Shown: positions 9,544 to 18,646 of the stretch, in pieces
How positions within the stretch are numbered: position 1 is the stretch's first letter
Layout: every line of letters begins with the position of its first letter
DNA from: an uncultured Bacteroidia bacterium
Lineage (GTDB): Bacteria; Bacteroidota; Bacteroidia; Bacteroidales; UBA932
Reading direction: 5' to 3'
Length of the DNA stretch: 64,000 bases
Assembly (NCBI GenBank): GCA_902780455.1
Contig: CACZFO010000001.1
Location: forward strand, 124,001-188,000
Translations under genes and position numbers: made by a program
Notes under the pieces: generated by a model
What the model saw: the letters and a program-made list of their open reading frames with translations, nothing else
What the model was told of the DNA's origin: nothing
Database searches by the model: none

Positions 9544-10755
9544 ATGGACAAGAGGAGTATATTCATAGCCATTCACTACCTGGAGTTGGGAGGGGCCGAG
9601 ATAAGCCTTATCGGACTTCTTCAGAGCTTGGATTACTCTAAATACGACGTAGACCTTTTCGTATACAGCCACAGGGGAGAACTCATGGACTTCATTCCCC
9701 CGCAGGTCAACCTGCTGCCCGAGAAAGGTGGCTATCCCTACATAGAAACCCATATCTGGGACACCATGAAAAAAGGCTATGCAGGCCTGGCCGTCAGAAG
9801 GCTGCTGGCAAAAATCAGGTATGCCTCATACAAGAAAAAGCATCCGTCTTCAGATGACCATCCGCTGCATTTCATCATAGCCGACACCATCCTTCCGTCG
9901 TTGCCCGGGATAGGCAGAAAGGAAGGATACGACCTGGCAATCAGTTACCTTCAGCCGCACAACATCGTGCTCGAGAAAGTAAAGGCAAGGAAAAAGGCAT
10001 GCTGGATACATACCGATTATGCGAACGTAGGGGTGGACCCGGCCCTGGAGGTTGATGTGTGGAACGGTTACGACCACATAGTTTCAATATCAGAGGCCGT
10101 TACCGCCAGTTTCCTCAAGGCATTCCCGAGCCTGGAGAACAAGATAGTCCTGATGAAGAACATCCTGCCTTCCGAGTTCGTAAGGAGAAGGGCTTCTGAC
10201 TGTGACATGGAAGAAGTGGAACGGCAGATGCCGAAAAGGGACGGGGCTTTCAACTTTCTTTCGGTTGGAAGGTTCTGCTACGCCAAGAACTACGACAACA
10301 TTCCGGACATTTGCCGCAGGATCCTGGACAAGGGAGTGCAGGTTTTCTGGTATCTTATAGGTTACGGCTCGGACGAAGAACTGATAAAGGAAAAGATAAA
10401 GGAGAGCAATGTTTCGGAGAATGTGATAATTTTGGGAAAGAAATCCAATCCGTATCCTTACATGGAGGCTTGTGACGTTTACGTCCAGCCGTCGAGGTAT
10501 GAAGGCAATTCCGTAACAGTAAGGGAGGCCCAGATGCTCGGAAAGACGGTTGTGATAACGGATTATCCAACCTCATCTTCACAGGTCAGGGACGGGGAGG
10601 ACGGATTCATTGTGCCTTCTGACAATGAAGGATGCGCTGATGCCATCATCAGTCTCCTGGGCGACCCGTTGCGCTTAAATGGCATCCGGGCAAGGATAAA
10701 GGACATGGATTTCAGCAACAAGGTTGAGGTTGAAGTACTGGATAAGTTGTTTTAG
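9544..10755 (+). CDS. GT4-family glycosyltransferase
   Basis: This GT-B glycosyltransferase has 403 residues. It opens with IFIAIHYLELGGAEISLIGL, the glycine-rich acceptor-side loop of GT4 enzymes. The donor domain carries FLSVGRFCYAKNYDNIP, WYLIGYGSDEELIKEKI, VIILGKKSNPYPYMEACDV and the donor-binding EGNSVTVREAQMLGKTVVIT. It starts three bases after the CapD-like frame and ends five bases before the EpsG-like gene, so it belongs to the same transcript. Sugar specificity cannot be inferred. It resembles the enzyme encoded at 6228 in motif order and in the FLGTMPNPYPY/ILGKKSNPYPY segment, suggesting that the two are paralogues. Confidence 0.87.
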   Translation: MDKRSIFIAIHYLELGGAEISLIGLLQSLDYSKYDVDLFVYSHRGELMDFIPPQVNLLPEKGGYPYIETHIWDTMKKGYAGLAVRRLLAKIRYASYKKKHPSSDDHPLHFIIADTILPSLPGIGRKEGYDLAISYLQPHNIVLEKVKARKKACWIHTDYANVGVDPALEVDVWNGYDHIVSISEAVTASFLKAFPSLENKIVLMKNILPSEFVRRRASDCDMEEVERQMPKRDGAFNFLSVGRFCYAKNYDNIPDICRRILDKGVQVFWYLIGYGSDEELIKEKIKESNVSENVIILGKKSNPYPYMEACDVYVQPSRYEGNSVTVREAQMLGKTVVITDYPTSSSQVRDGEDGFIVPSDNEGCADAIISLLGDPLRLNGIRARIKDMDFSNKVEVEVLDKLF

Positions 10756-10760
10756 ACAGG

Positions 10761-11858
10761 ATGTTTGGAATACCGGCATATTACTATTCGTTTATCTATC
10801 TGACATTCATCGCGATAATGTCGCTGTATGTCATCATAATGGTATTCAATGCCGACACCGATACCATCATGAACAAGAGGAAGGGATGGGTGGTTCCCGT
10901 GCTGGTTTGTATCTTCCTGATGTTTTTCCTGGGATTCAGGCCTGTTTCCGGATTGTTCGGAGACATGAAAGACTACCACATCCTCTACCAGAACATAGCC
11001 TCCGGTTTCATTCCTCCTCAGGAGAATGACATGCTGTTCAGGAACATGATGACATGGTTTGCCCATCACTACGATTCCAAATACTTCTTCTTTACCGTAG
11101 CCTGCCTTTACATCATCCCGCATCTGCTTGCCTGTTTCAAGCTTTCCAGGGAAAATGCCTCTCCGATATTCATTTTCATGATATCGGCGATGAGCTTCTA
11201 CGGATATGCGACCAACGGAATCCGAAGCGGAGTGGCGGCCAGCCTGTTCGTGCTTGCCATCACATTCCTCAGGGGAGACTACAAGAACAAGATAATCTAC
11301 GGCCTGCTGTGCATGGCGTCTTATGGTTTCCACAATTCCATGGCGCTGCCTATCGCTGCCTCCATAGCGGCTTATTTCATCAAGAACCCGAAGCTGATGT
11401 TCTATTTCTGGGGAGCCTCCATTGTAATCAGCCTTTATGCCGGAGAAATGGTGTCGGACATACTTTCAGGACTGGGGCTTGATGCCAGGCTGGAGGGATA
11501 TCTTTCAGGCAGCAGCAACTATGTGAGCAAGCTCAAGGAAGGTTTCCGCTGGGACTTCCTGCTCTATTCCTTCATACCTGTTCTTATGGGATGGTATGCT
11601 ATATTCAGGCTTAAGATCTATACCCGAACCTACGCAATCCTTCTTGGAACCTACATATATGCAAATGCTTTCTGGATCATGGTTATCCGTGCTCCTTATT
11701 CCAACCGTTTCGCATATCTGAGCTGGTGTATTTACCCTATGGTTCTGGCCTATCCTATGTTTGAACTTCCTTTCTGGAAAGACAGGCCGGGAATGAAAGC
11801 GTCCATGGTTCTGGCCGGACACTTCCTGTTCACGCTTATCATTTTCATGAAATCTTAG
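10761..11858 (+). CDS. EpsG-family polysaccharide polymerase
   Basis: This polytopic membrane protein of 365 residues has roughly ten hydrophobic segments. The N-terminal helix is followed by a basic stretch, then KGWVVPVLVCIFLMFFLGFR and the sequence SGLFGDMKDYHILYQN. The residues FRPVSGLFGDMKDY match the R-x-D-Y type pattern of EpsG-like enzymes, and SYGFHNSMALPIA matches the family FH-S motif. EpsG proteins are the likely Wzy-type polymerases that join repeat units of exopolysaccharides on the periplasmic side of the inner membrane. It is the only polymerase candidate in the locus, which supports the assignment. Neighbouring gaps are 5 and 4 bases. Confidence 0.8.
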   Translation: MFGIPAYYYSFIYLTFIAIMSLYVIIMVFNADTDTIMNKRKGWVVPVLVCIFLMFFLGFRPVSGLFGDMKDYHILYQNIASGFIPPQENDMLFRNMMTWFAHHYDSKYFFFTVACLYIIPHLLACFKLSRENASPIFIFMISAMSFYGYATNGIRSGVAASLFVLAITFLRGDYKNKIIYGLLCMASYGFHNSMALPIAASIAAYFIKNPKLMFYFWGASIVISLYAGEMVSDILSGLGLDARLEGYLSGSSNYVSKLKEGFRWDFLLYSFIPVLMGWYAIFRLKIYTRTYAILLGTYIYANAFWIMVIRAPYSNRFAYLSWCIYPMVLAYPMFELPFWKDRPGMKASMVLAGHFLFTLIIFMKS

Positions 11859-11862
11859 CACC

Positions 11863-12957
11863 ATGAAGATTTTGCAGGTGATAACGTCGTTGTGGACAGG
11901 CGGGGCCGAAAAGCTTGTAGTCCAGTTGACCCATGCCCTCAAGGAAAGAGGGCACAGTGTGGACGTGGCCCTGTTTGACGGAACGAAGACGGACCTGAAG
12001 GAAGAACTGGAGAAATCGGGATGCAGGATATTTTCCTTTTCCCAAGGAGGGAGCATGTATTCTCCAAGGTATATCTTCAAGCTCCGCCGCCTGATGAAGG
12101 GGTATGACATGGTGCACACCCACAATTCTTCTCCCCAGCTTTTTGCCGCCCTTGCCAATGTATTCAGAAAGAGGCCGATACTTGTAACTACGGAACACAG
12201 TACCTTCAACCGGAGACGCGAAAAGTGGTATTTCAGGCCGCTGGACAAATGGATGTACGGAAAGTATTCGGCTACCGTGTGCATTTCCCGGATAGCCTAT
12301 GACAAGCTGGTCTCATATCTTGGAAAGACAACCAAAATCCAGATCATAAACAACGGGGCGGACATAGCGGCCCTTTCCGCCGCGGAACCGGGGCGGGGCA
12401 TAAGGAAGGAAAACGAAAAGCACGTGGTGGTGATGGTTGCAGCATTACGTGAGGGAAAAGACCAGGAAACCCTTATCAGGGCCGTGGCCACGATGCCGGA
12501 AGACTATTGTCTGTGGCTTGTTGGAGACGGCCAGAGGCGCTCCCTTCTTGAAGCTCTGGCCAGTCAGCTCAAAGTGGAGGACCGTGTCAGGTTCTTCGGA
12601 TGGAGGACGGACATTCCGGCTATCCTGAAAGCTGCCGATGTGGTTGCAATGGCTTCCCACTATGAAGGTCTGTCTCTTTCCAGCATAGAGGGTATGGCTG
12701 TGGGCAAGCCGTTCATAGCCAGTGATGTGGATGGTTTGAGAGAAATAGTCTCAGGAGCCGGTGTCCTTGTTCCCGATTCAGACAGCCGGGCTTTTGCACA
12801 AAAGATACAGGAACTGTGTACAGACACTGAATATGCAGCCCGGGTGGCCTCCTTGTGCGGACAGAGGGCGGCTCAGTTTGATTTCAGGAACATGGTTGAG
12901 GCGTATGATAATTTATATCGCGGATTGGAACAGGAATGGAAAAGAAAAAACTCATAA
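11863..12957 (+). CDS. GT4-family glycosyltransferase
   Basis: This 364-residue GT-B enzyme begins ILQVITSLWTGGAEKLVVQL, the GT4 glycine-rich loop. The middle has DMVHTHNSSPQLFAALAN and TTEHSTFNRRR. The donor domain has VVMVAALREGKDQETLIRAV, YCLWLVGDGQRRSLLEALA and the binding motif EGLSLSSIEGMAVGKPFIAS. It overlaps the next glycosyltransferase by 22 bases, which points to coupled translation. The linkage made is unknown. The gene is part of the plus-strand capsule transcript between the polymerase and the initiating transferase. Confidence 0.88.
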   Translation: MKILQVITSLWTGGAEKLVVQLTHALKERGHSVDVALFDGTKTDLKEELEKSGCRIFSFSQGGSMYSPRYIFKLRRLMKGYDMVHTHNSSPQLFAALANVFRKRPILVTTEHSTFNRRREKWYFRPLDKWMYGKYSATVCISRIAYDKLVSYLGKTTKIQIINNGADIAALSAAEPGRGIRKENEKHVVVMVAALREGKDQETLIRAVATMPEDYCLWLVGDGQRRSLLEALASQLKVEDRVRFFGWRTDIPAILKAADVVAMASHYEGLSLSSIEGMAVGKPFIASDVDGLREIVSGAGVLVPDSDSRAFAQKIQELCTDTEYAARVASLCGQRAAQFDFRNMVEAYDNLYRGLEQEWKRKNS

Positions 12958-14069
12958 GGGTATCTACCATACCGGTATCGATGAAAGTTTTCTGCAAGGA
13001 TCTGCTGAGGGATCTTTCTGCCGAATATGAGGTTGTGGCTCTTTCTTCTCCCGACAAGGAGCTAGAAGATATAGCAAGGGAAGAAGGGGTGAGGACCATA
13101 GCCGTTCCCATGGAAAGGAAGATGGCTCCATTCAAGGACCTCAGGTCTTTGCTGAGGCTTATACGGGTCTTCCGCAGGGAAAGGCCGGATATAGTCCACA
13201 GCATTACTCCCAAGGCCGGACTGCTGAGCATGATGGCTGCAAGGATTGCCGGGGTGAAGTGCCGCATACATACCTTTACCGGACTGGTTTTCCCCACCTC
13301 TACAGGCCTGAAACGCAGGATCTTAATTACTACCGACAGGCTCACATGCCGCTGCGCGACGCACATAATCCCGGAGGGGAGGGGTGTGATGAACGACCTT
13401 AAGGAGAGCAGGATAACCAAAAAGCCCATGAGGGTTCTGGGCTACGGCAACATAAAGGGAGTAGACATGGATTACTACACCCGTTCCGCGGATGTTGAGA
13501 AAGAGGCCCTTTTGCTTGAAGACAAGACACGTTTCACATTTGTCTTTGTAGGAAGGATAGCAAGGGAAAAGGGAGTTCAGGAGCTCATCAGCGCCTTTAC
13601 CCGACTGGATTCCGGAAGCTTCAGGCTGCTGATGGTCGGCGGATGGGAAACCGAGGATCCGGTGGATGACCGTACGGCTTCAACCATAAAGGAGGCTGGA
13701 AACATAACCTACTACGGACCTGTAGCCGACGTCAGGCCGTACCTTGCAGCTTCCGACTGCCTTGTGCTTCCGAGTTACAGGGAGGGATTTCCGAATGCCG
13801 TGATAGAAGCCGGGGCCATGGAGCTTCCTTCGGTGGTTACGGATATCAACGGGGCAAATGAGATAATCGCTGAGGAGAAAAACGGGCTCATAGTGCCCGC
13901 AAAAGACGCCGATGCTCTTTACTCTGCGATGAAGAGGATTGCCCAGGACAAGGTGCTTTACTCAGACCTGAAGGCAAATGCCAGGAGCATGATTGCGTCA
14001 CGGTTTGAAAGAGGATACGTATGGTCTTGCCTTAAGGATTTTTACAGGGAGGCTCTCAAAGATGTATAG
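12936..14069 (+). CDS. GT4-family glycosyltransferase (CapM-like)
   Basis: This 377-residue GT-B enzyme has the CapM/WbpT-like segment [20 protein letters not shown] followed by [14 protein letters not shown], and a donor domain with [32 protein letters not shown] and the motif [20 protein letters not shown]. Enzymes with this layout often add an early sugar to the lipid-linked repeat unit. The gene begins inside the previous gene (22-base overlap) and ends eight bases inside the following sugar-1-phosphate transferase gene, so the three are translated as a coupled set. Confidence 0.9.
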   Translation: MEKKKLIRVSTIPVSMKVFCKDLLRDLSAEYEVVALSSPDKELEDIAREEGVRTIAVPMERKMAPFKDLRSLLRLIRVFRRERPDIVHSITPKAGLLSMMAARIAGVKCRIHTFTGLVFPTSTGLKRRILITTDRLTCRCATHIIPEGRGVMNDLKESRITKKPMRVLGYGNIKGVDMDYYTRSADVEKEALLLEDKTRFTFVFVGRIAREKGVQELISAFTRLDSGSFRLLMVGGWETEDPVDDRTASTIKEAGNITYYGPVADVRPYLAASDCLVLPSYREGFPNAVIEAGAMELPSVVTDINGANEIIAEEKNGLIVPAKDADALYSAMKRIAQDKVLYSDLKANARSMIASRFERGYVWSCLKDFYREALKDV

Positions 14070-14670
14070 GAATTTCTTCAAACGGTTTCTGGATATCATC
14101 CTTTCCTTCCTGGCCCTGGTCTGCCTGAGCTGGCTGATCCTGATATTCATAGTCCTTCTCCATTTTGCAAACAAGGGTGCCGGGGTATTCTTCCTTCAGC
14201 CTCGCCCGGGTAAGGACGCCAGGATTTTCAAGGTCATAAAGTTCAAGACCATGACCGATGAGAAAGACTCTTCAGGGAACCTTCTTCCTGACGAGAAGAG
14301 ACTTACCAGGATAGGAAAATTCGTTCGCAGCACCTCGATAGACGAACTCCCGCAGCTGATAAACGTCCTCAAGGGCGACATGTCACTGATAGGGCCGAGG
14401 CCTCTTCTGGTGCAGTATCTTCCGCTCTACAGTCCGGAGCAGGCCAGAAGGCACGAGGTCAGGCCCGGAATAACCGGCTGGGCCCAGTGTCACGGGAGGA
14501 ATGCCATAAGCTGGACCGAGAAGTTCAAGCTGGATGTGTGGTACGTTGATCACTGCTCGTTTGCAACGGACCTCAAGATTGTTTTCATCACGGCCAAAAA
14601 GGTGCTTCTGCGGAAGGATATCAATTCCGCAACATCTGCAACAATGGAATATTTCAACGGGAAAAACTAA
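14062..14670 (+). CDS. PglC-like undecaprenyl-phosphate sugar-1-phosphate transferase
   Basis: This 202-residue monotopic phosphoglycosyl transferase starts repeat-unit synthesis by moving a sugar phosphate onto undecaprenyl phosphate. The N-terminus is the basic/hydrophobic re-entrant helix [20 protein letters not shown]. It is followed by [18 protein letters not shown], the catalytic Asp-Glu dyad within [20 protein letters not shown], the [14 protein letters not shown] segment and RPGITGWAQ. The short length without extra N-terminal helices is the PglC type. I chose the ATG at 14062, which overlaps the preceding GT4 gene by eight bases, over the longer open frame. Its stop overlaps the stop of the convergent acetyltransferase. 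Confidence 0.93.
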   Translation: MYRNFFKRFLDIILSFLALVCLSWLILIFIVLLHFANKGAGVFFLQPRPGKDARIFKVIKFKTMTDEKDSSGNLLPDEKRLTRIGKFVRSTSIDELPQLINVLKGDMSLIGPRPLLVQYLPLYSPEQARRHEVRPGITGWAQCHGRNAISWTEKFKLDVWYVDHCSFATDLKIVFITAKKVLLRKDINSATSATMEYFNGKN

Positions 14671-15251
14671 GCCCCTTCCTGCCGGCGCTCCTTGTCAAGG
14701 GCCGTGCCGGGTGCGGCAAAGACTATGTACTTTGAAGTAGGGGAGGAATCCTTCTGGATTACCTTAGCCGGATTTCCGATGACGATGCAGTTGTCCGGAA
14801 CGTCTATGTTCACGAAAGCCAGTGGAGCTATCAGAACGTCGTTCCCGATCTTGACTTTTCCTACAACAACGGAATTTGCACCCATGACAACGTTGTCTCC
14901 GATGGTAGGAACGCCCCTCCTCCTGCCCTGGGCGTTACCCACCAGGCATCCCTGGGCAATGTTGAAATTCTCTCCTATCACCGCTTCCGGATTGATTACA
15001 ATGGTTCCGAAGTGGCCTATCTTCAAACCCTTGCCTATTTTAGTCCCGATGGGAATCTGAATGCCGGTAATAAATTTTGTAATGTGGTAGAAAGGGTAAT
15101 ACAGGATTTTTCCGAATATGGTCCTGCATGCGGAAGCCCTGCGGAAAAAGAAGGTGAAAGTGAATCCAGGGGTAAAGAAAAAATACCTCAGCTTGGTAGC
15201 AAAGGATCTGGAGTGCTCTCCCTCGTATCTGTAAAGGTCTTCTTTGAGCAT
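14667..15251 (-). CDS. Serine acetyltransferase-like left-handed beta-helix acyltransferase
   Basis: This 194-residue protein has hexapeptide repeats forming a left-handed beta-helix: [59 protein letters not shown] and [18 protein letters not shown], ending with [10 protein letters not shown]. This order is that of serine acetyltransferase (CysE-like) proteins, but the family also contains polysaccharide O-acetyltransferases, and its place in a capsule locus makes the latter plausible. It is the only minus-strand gene inside the plus-strand part of the locus. A TAACTTTG -7 box lies seven bases upstream of the ATG. Its TAG stop overlaps the TAA of the convergent PglC-like gene. Confidence 0.82.
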   Translation of the reverse strand: MLKEDLYRYEGEHSRSFATKLRYFFFTPGFTFTFFFRRASACRTIFGKILYYPFYHITKFITGIQIPIGTKIGKGLKIGHFGTIVINPEAVIGENFNIAQGCLVGNAQGRRRGVPTIGDNVVMGANSVVVGKVKIGNDVLIAPLAFVNIDVPDNCIVIGNPAKVIQKDSSPTSKYIVFAAPGTALDKERRQEGA

Positions 15252-15258
15252 GGCTCTG

Positions 15259-15266
15259 CAAAGTTA
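15259..15266 (-). promoter_or_regulatory. -7 box for the acetyltransferase
   Basis: Read on the minus strand the bases are TAACTTTG. Seven bases separate the box from the ATG at 15251, the same near-leaderless layout as sufB and the thiL-like gene. Confidence 0.5.
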
Positions 15267-15301
15267 TACAAAAGTAACTTATTATTTTCTTGACTTTTTC
15301 T

Positions 15302-15309
15302 TATATTTG
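15302..15309 (+). promoter_or_regulatory. -7 box for the export/kinase genes
   Basis: TATATTTG matches TAnnTTTG and leaves a leader of about 30 bases before the ATG of the Wza-like gene at 15344. The intergenic stretch 15252-15343 thus holds two divergent promoters. Confidence 0.55.
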
Positions 15310-15343
15310 TATGTTAATGGCAAATTGTTGAAAATCCAGCACT

Positions 15344-16114
15344 ATGAGATTCAGAAATATAATTTCAATGATGATTGCAGCAGCGGCGCTCATATCGTCC
15401 TGCCGCAGCGCTAAGGAAGTGGTATATCTTCAAGACTCTTATGACAACGACATACAGAGCATAACAAACTATCAGGACATAAGGATAAAACCGGGCGACA
15501 TGCTGTCCATATATGTCAGCCACAAGACACCTGAACTGGCAGCCCTGTTCAACATGGGCCAGTCCGGTGCAGTCCAGGAATCCACCCAGAAGAATGCAAG
15601 TTACACCGTAGACTTCAACGGCGACATAGACTTTCCGGTTGTGGGCAGGATAAAGGTTGCCGGGCTTACAAGGGCGGACCTTTCCTCCATGCTCAAGAAA
15701 CGCCTGGCAGATGACGGACTTCTGAAAGACGCAGTTGTAACCGTAACCTACCAGAACTTCAACGTTTCCGTGCTCGGAGAGGTAAACCACCCGGGCAAGT
15801 TCACCGTACAGAGCGACCGTGTTTCCCTGCTGGATGCAATAGCACTGGCCGGAGACCTCACCATTTACGGAAGGAGAGACAGCGTAATGGTCATAAGGGA
15901 GGCGGACGGGCATCGTCAGATACTCTACAACAACCTGCTCAGCAAGGATGTTCTCAACTCTCCTTCGTTCTACCTTCAGCAGAACGACATGGTCTATGTA
16001 AAACCTAACAGGATCAAGGCCCAGCAGAGCGGCATCAACCAGAACAACAACGTAGGAGTCTGGATGTCTGCAACTTCATTGCTGCTGACGGTTCTCACAC
16101 TCCTCTTCAAGTAG
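15344..16114 (+). CDS. Wza-like polysaccharide export lipoprotein
   Basis: This 256-residue outer-membrane export protein forms the channel for capsule or exopolysaccharide. A type II signal with lipobox ISSC (Cys near residue 20) is followed by the Poly_export domain (IRIKPGDMLSIYVSHKTPEL, DFNGDIDFPVVGRIKVAGLT) and a SLBB-type domain (FNVSVLGEVNHPGKFTVQSD, ISLLDAIALAGDLT-like). A C-terminal hydrophobic stretch (TSLLLTVLTLLF) may be a membrane anchor. It is followed after 15 bases by the Wzc-like kinase, its usual partner. Confidence 0.92.
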   Translation: MRFRNIISMMIAAAALISSCRSAKEVVYLQDSYDNDIQSITNYQDIRIKPGDMLSIYVSHKTPELAALFNMGQSGAVQESTQKNASYTVDFNGDIDFPVVGRIKVAGLTRADLSSMLKKRLADDGLLKDAVVTVTYQNFNVSVLGEVNHPGKFTVQSDRVSLLDAIALAGDLTIYGRRDSVMVIREADGHRQILYNNLLSKDVLNSPSFYLQQNDMVYVKPNRIKAQQSGINQNNNVGVWMSATSLLLTVLTLLFK

Positions 16115-16129
16115 TAAAAAAAGACAGTT

Positions 16130-18631
16130 ATGGCAAAAGAAGAAATAAAGCAAGTAGAATCTTCCGGCAAGGGCAACGGCTCCCAGATTACCCTGAGAGA
16201 CATCGTTGCCATTTTCTGGCTGAACAAATGGTGGTTTGTCCTCTCCGTTTTCGTATGCCTGCTTCTTGGCGCACTCTACCTGAAGAAGACACCAAAGGTT
16301 TATTCCAGGACCACCTCGGTTCTTGTCAAGAACAAGAATGCCGGCGGTACGAGCATGAGCCAGAGCGCCATGTTCCAGGACATGGGAGCAATGGGGCTGA
16401 TGAACTCGGACGTGAGCAACGAGCTCTATGTCTTCAAGTCTTACGAGCTGATGAACAGCGTAGTCAACAAACTGAACCTTACCGTCAACTACACCATTCC
16501 TTCAGGGCTGCGCAAGGAGAATCTGTACAAGCTTACCCCTGTTGAGGTCAAGTTCATCGATGCCAATCCAAACAACGCCTTTTCCATGAAGGTGAAGGTC
16601 CTGGATGAAAACACCGTGCTTCTTTCCGAATTCGGGAAGAGGGGAGGCGCTCCCTTGAAGGCCAGTCTGAACGATACCACCGAGTCTCCGCTGGGAAGGT
16701 TGTACATATCTTCAACAGACAGGATCGGCGAGTATAAGGGCCAGACCATCAACGTTTCCAAGAGCAGTCTCAAGCCTACCGTCATCGCATATCTGGGAAA
16801 GGTGAACGTACTCATCGCAGACCGACAGGCAAGCGTCATCAACCTTTCCATGAAAGACGTATCCGAACTCAGGGCGGAAGATGTCCTGAACACCCTCATA
16901 GATGCCTACAACGAAGAGAACCTTGCAGACAAGAACGCCGCATCAAGGAGTACCGAAAGGTTCATCAATGACCGTATCGAGGTCATAAATGAAGAACTCG
17001 GAGCCGTAGATGCCGACATTGCCAGCTACAAGTCTTCCGCAGGACTGACCGACGTTACCACTGAAACCTCCAGCTATGCATCAGAAGGAAACGAATACAG
17101 GAGGACCGTCCTGGGCATAGAGAACCAGCTTACCTTGGCAAAACAGATACAGTCTCATATAACCAATCCTCACAACAGGAACCAGCCGCTTCCTTCCAAC
17201 CTCGGTCTGGATCCTGGTATTGAGAGCCAGATAAACCAGTACAACAACCTCCTCCTCCAGAGGAACAAATTGTTTGCCTCAAGTTCTGAGAACAACCCTC
17301 TGGTTCAGGATCTGGACGCCCAGTTGATACCTATGAAGCAGACCATTGCTTCATCCATCAACAACCTTGTAAACTCACTCAGCCTCCAGGCCGGCAACGT
17401 TCGTACAAGGGAAGCCATTACAAGAGGCAGGGTTGCAGCCATACCTCAGCAGCAGAACAAGCTCACTTCAAAGGAAAGGCAGCAGAAAATCAAGGAGGAA
17501 CTCTACCTTTATCTGCTCAACAAGAGAGAGGAGAACGCCTTGTCATTGGCTATGACGGAAAGTTCCATAAGGGTGATAGACAAGGCCCGCGGACCTCTGG
17601 CTCCGGTTTCTCCTAACAGCAGGTTCATCATGATGATAGCCCTTATAATCGGCATCCTCATTCCTGCCGGAATACTCTGGATAAGAGACCTCCTGGATGT
17701 TTACGTAAGAAACCGCAAGGATGTTGAAGATGCTGTAGGAGCTCCGTTCCTCGGAGAGATTCCAAAGAAGGAAGACATGGAGGGCAGGCAGATTGTGGTC
17801 CGGGAAGACGGACGAGACTCCATCTCCGAGGCGTTCCGTATCATCAGGACCAACATGGACTTCATGAACGTTACCAACGGAGACAAGCAGGTTGTGATGT
17901 TCACCTCCCAGACTCCTGGAAACGGAAAGACTTTCGTATCCACCAACCTGGCGGTCAGCTTTGCCCAGGCCAACAAGCGCATTATCCTGATAGATACCGA
18001 TATCAGGAAGGCTACACTTGAGACCTTGATATCCAGGACAAACGACGAGGTCAAGAACAGCAGCACACAGGGCCTTACAACTTACCTGAGCGGAAAGATA
18101 GACGATGTGAACCAGATAATACACAGGGGAGCTTTCTCAAGCAAGTTGGATGTCATTTTTGCCGGTCCTATTCCTCCAAATCCTACCGAACTTCTAATGA
18201 CAGACCGTCTGAAGAAGCTCATAGAGGAACTCAAGAAGGACTATGACTACATCTTCCTTGACAACGTTCCTAACGGCATGGTTGCAGATGCCAGCATCGT
18301 AAACAAACTTTGCGACCTGACCATCTTCGTGATCCGTGCCGGTGTGCTAGACCGCAGGTTCCTGCCGGAAATAGACAAGTTCTACAGAGACAAGACCCTG
18401 AAGAACCTTTGCGTGATCCTCAACTCTACTGAAAACAACAAGAAGGGTTACGGCTATGGCTACGGTTATGGCTACGGTTACGGCTATGGTTACGGCTACG
18501 GTTATGGCTATGGTTACGGTCAGGAAGAATATGAAGGGAAGAAGAAGACATGGTACCAGAAGCTTCTTGACAAGATGCCTCTGATAAAGAACCGTATACT
18601 CAATCCAAGGCACCATCGCAGAAGAAGATAG
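16130..18631 (+). CDS. Wzc-like polysaccharide co-polymerase / bacterial tyrosine kinase
   Basis: This 833-residue inner-membrane protein controls polymer length and export. A Wzz domain with the first membrane helix (WFVLSVFVCLLLGALYL) is followed by a long periplasmic coiled-coil/GNVR-type region, a second helix near residue 500 (FIMMIALIIGILIPAGIL), and a cytoplasmic BY-kinase domain. The kinase has Walker A TSQTPGNGKTFVSTNLAV, Walker A' IILIDTDIRKATL and Walker B YIFLDNVPNG. The C-terminal tail is a run of twelve Gly-Tyr pairs (residues 773-797), an extended version of the tyrosine cluster that is autophosphorylated in this family. The next gene is the matching PHP-type phosphatase. Confidence 0.95.
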   Translation: MAKEEIKQVESSGKGNGSQITLRDIVAIFWLNKWWFVLSVFVCLLLGALYLKKTPKVYSRTTSVLVKNKNAGGTSMSQSAMFQDMGAMGLMNSDVSNELYVFKSYELMNSVVNKLNLTVNYTIPSGLRKENLYKLTPVEVKFIDANPNNAFSMKVKVLDENTVLLSEFGKRGGAPLKASLNDTTESPLGRLYISSTDRIGEYKGQTINVSKSSLKPTVIAYLGKVNVLIADRQASVINLSMKDVSELRAEDVLNTLIDAYNEENLADKNAASRSTERFINDRIEVINEELGAVDADIASYKSSAGLTDVTTETSSYASEGNEYRRTVLGIENQLTLAKQIQSHITNPHNRNQPLPSNLGLDPGIESQINQYNNLLLQRNKLFASSSENNPLVQDLDAQLIPMKQTIASSINNLVNSLSLQAGNVRTREAITRGRVAAIPQQQNKLTSKERQQKIKEELYLYLLNKREENALSLAMTESSIRVIDKARGPLAPVSPNSRFIMMIALIIGILIPAGILWIRDLLDVYVRNRKDVEDAVGAPFLGEIPKKEDMEGRQIVVREDGRDSISEAFRIIRTNMDFMNVTNGDKQVVMFTSQTPGNGKTFVSTNLAVSFAQANKRIILIDTDIRKATLETLISRTNDEVKNSSTQGLTTYLSGKIDDVNQIIHRGAFSSKLDVIFAGPIPPNPTELLMTDRLKKLIEELKKDYDYIFLDNVPNGMVADASIVNKLCDLTIFVIRAGVLDRRFLPEIDKFYRDKTLKNLCVILNSTENNKKGYGYGYGYGYGYGYGYGYGYGYGYGQEEYEGKKKTWYQKLLDKMPLIKNRILNPRHHRRRR
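18446..18520 (+). repeat. Gly-Tyr coding microsatellite in the Wzc tail
   Basis: Seventy-five bases of in-frame six-base repeats (GGYTAY) encode twelve Gly-Tyr pairs plus a final Gly. Silent third-position variation breaks the exact repeat. Gain or loss of whole units would keep the frame and change the number of tyrosines. Confidence 0.95.
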
Positions 18632-18646
18632 TAAACGAATCTATAA

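Noticed and set aside
18446-18520. Possible CRISPR or non-coding tandem repeat
   Set aside because: It is an in-frame Gly-Tyr repeat at the C-terminus of a Wzc-like kinase, with no spacers.
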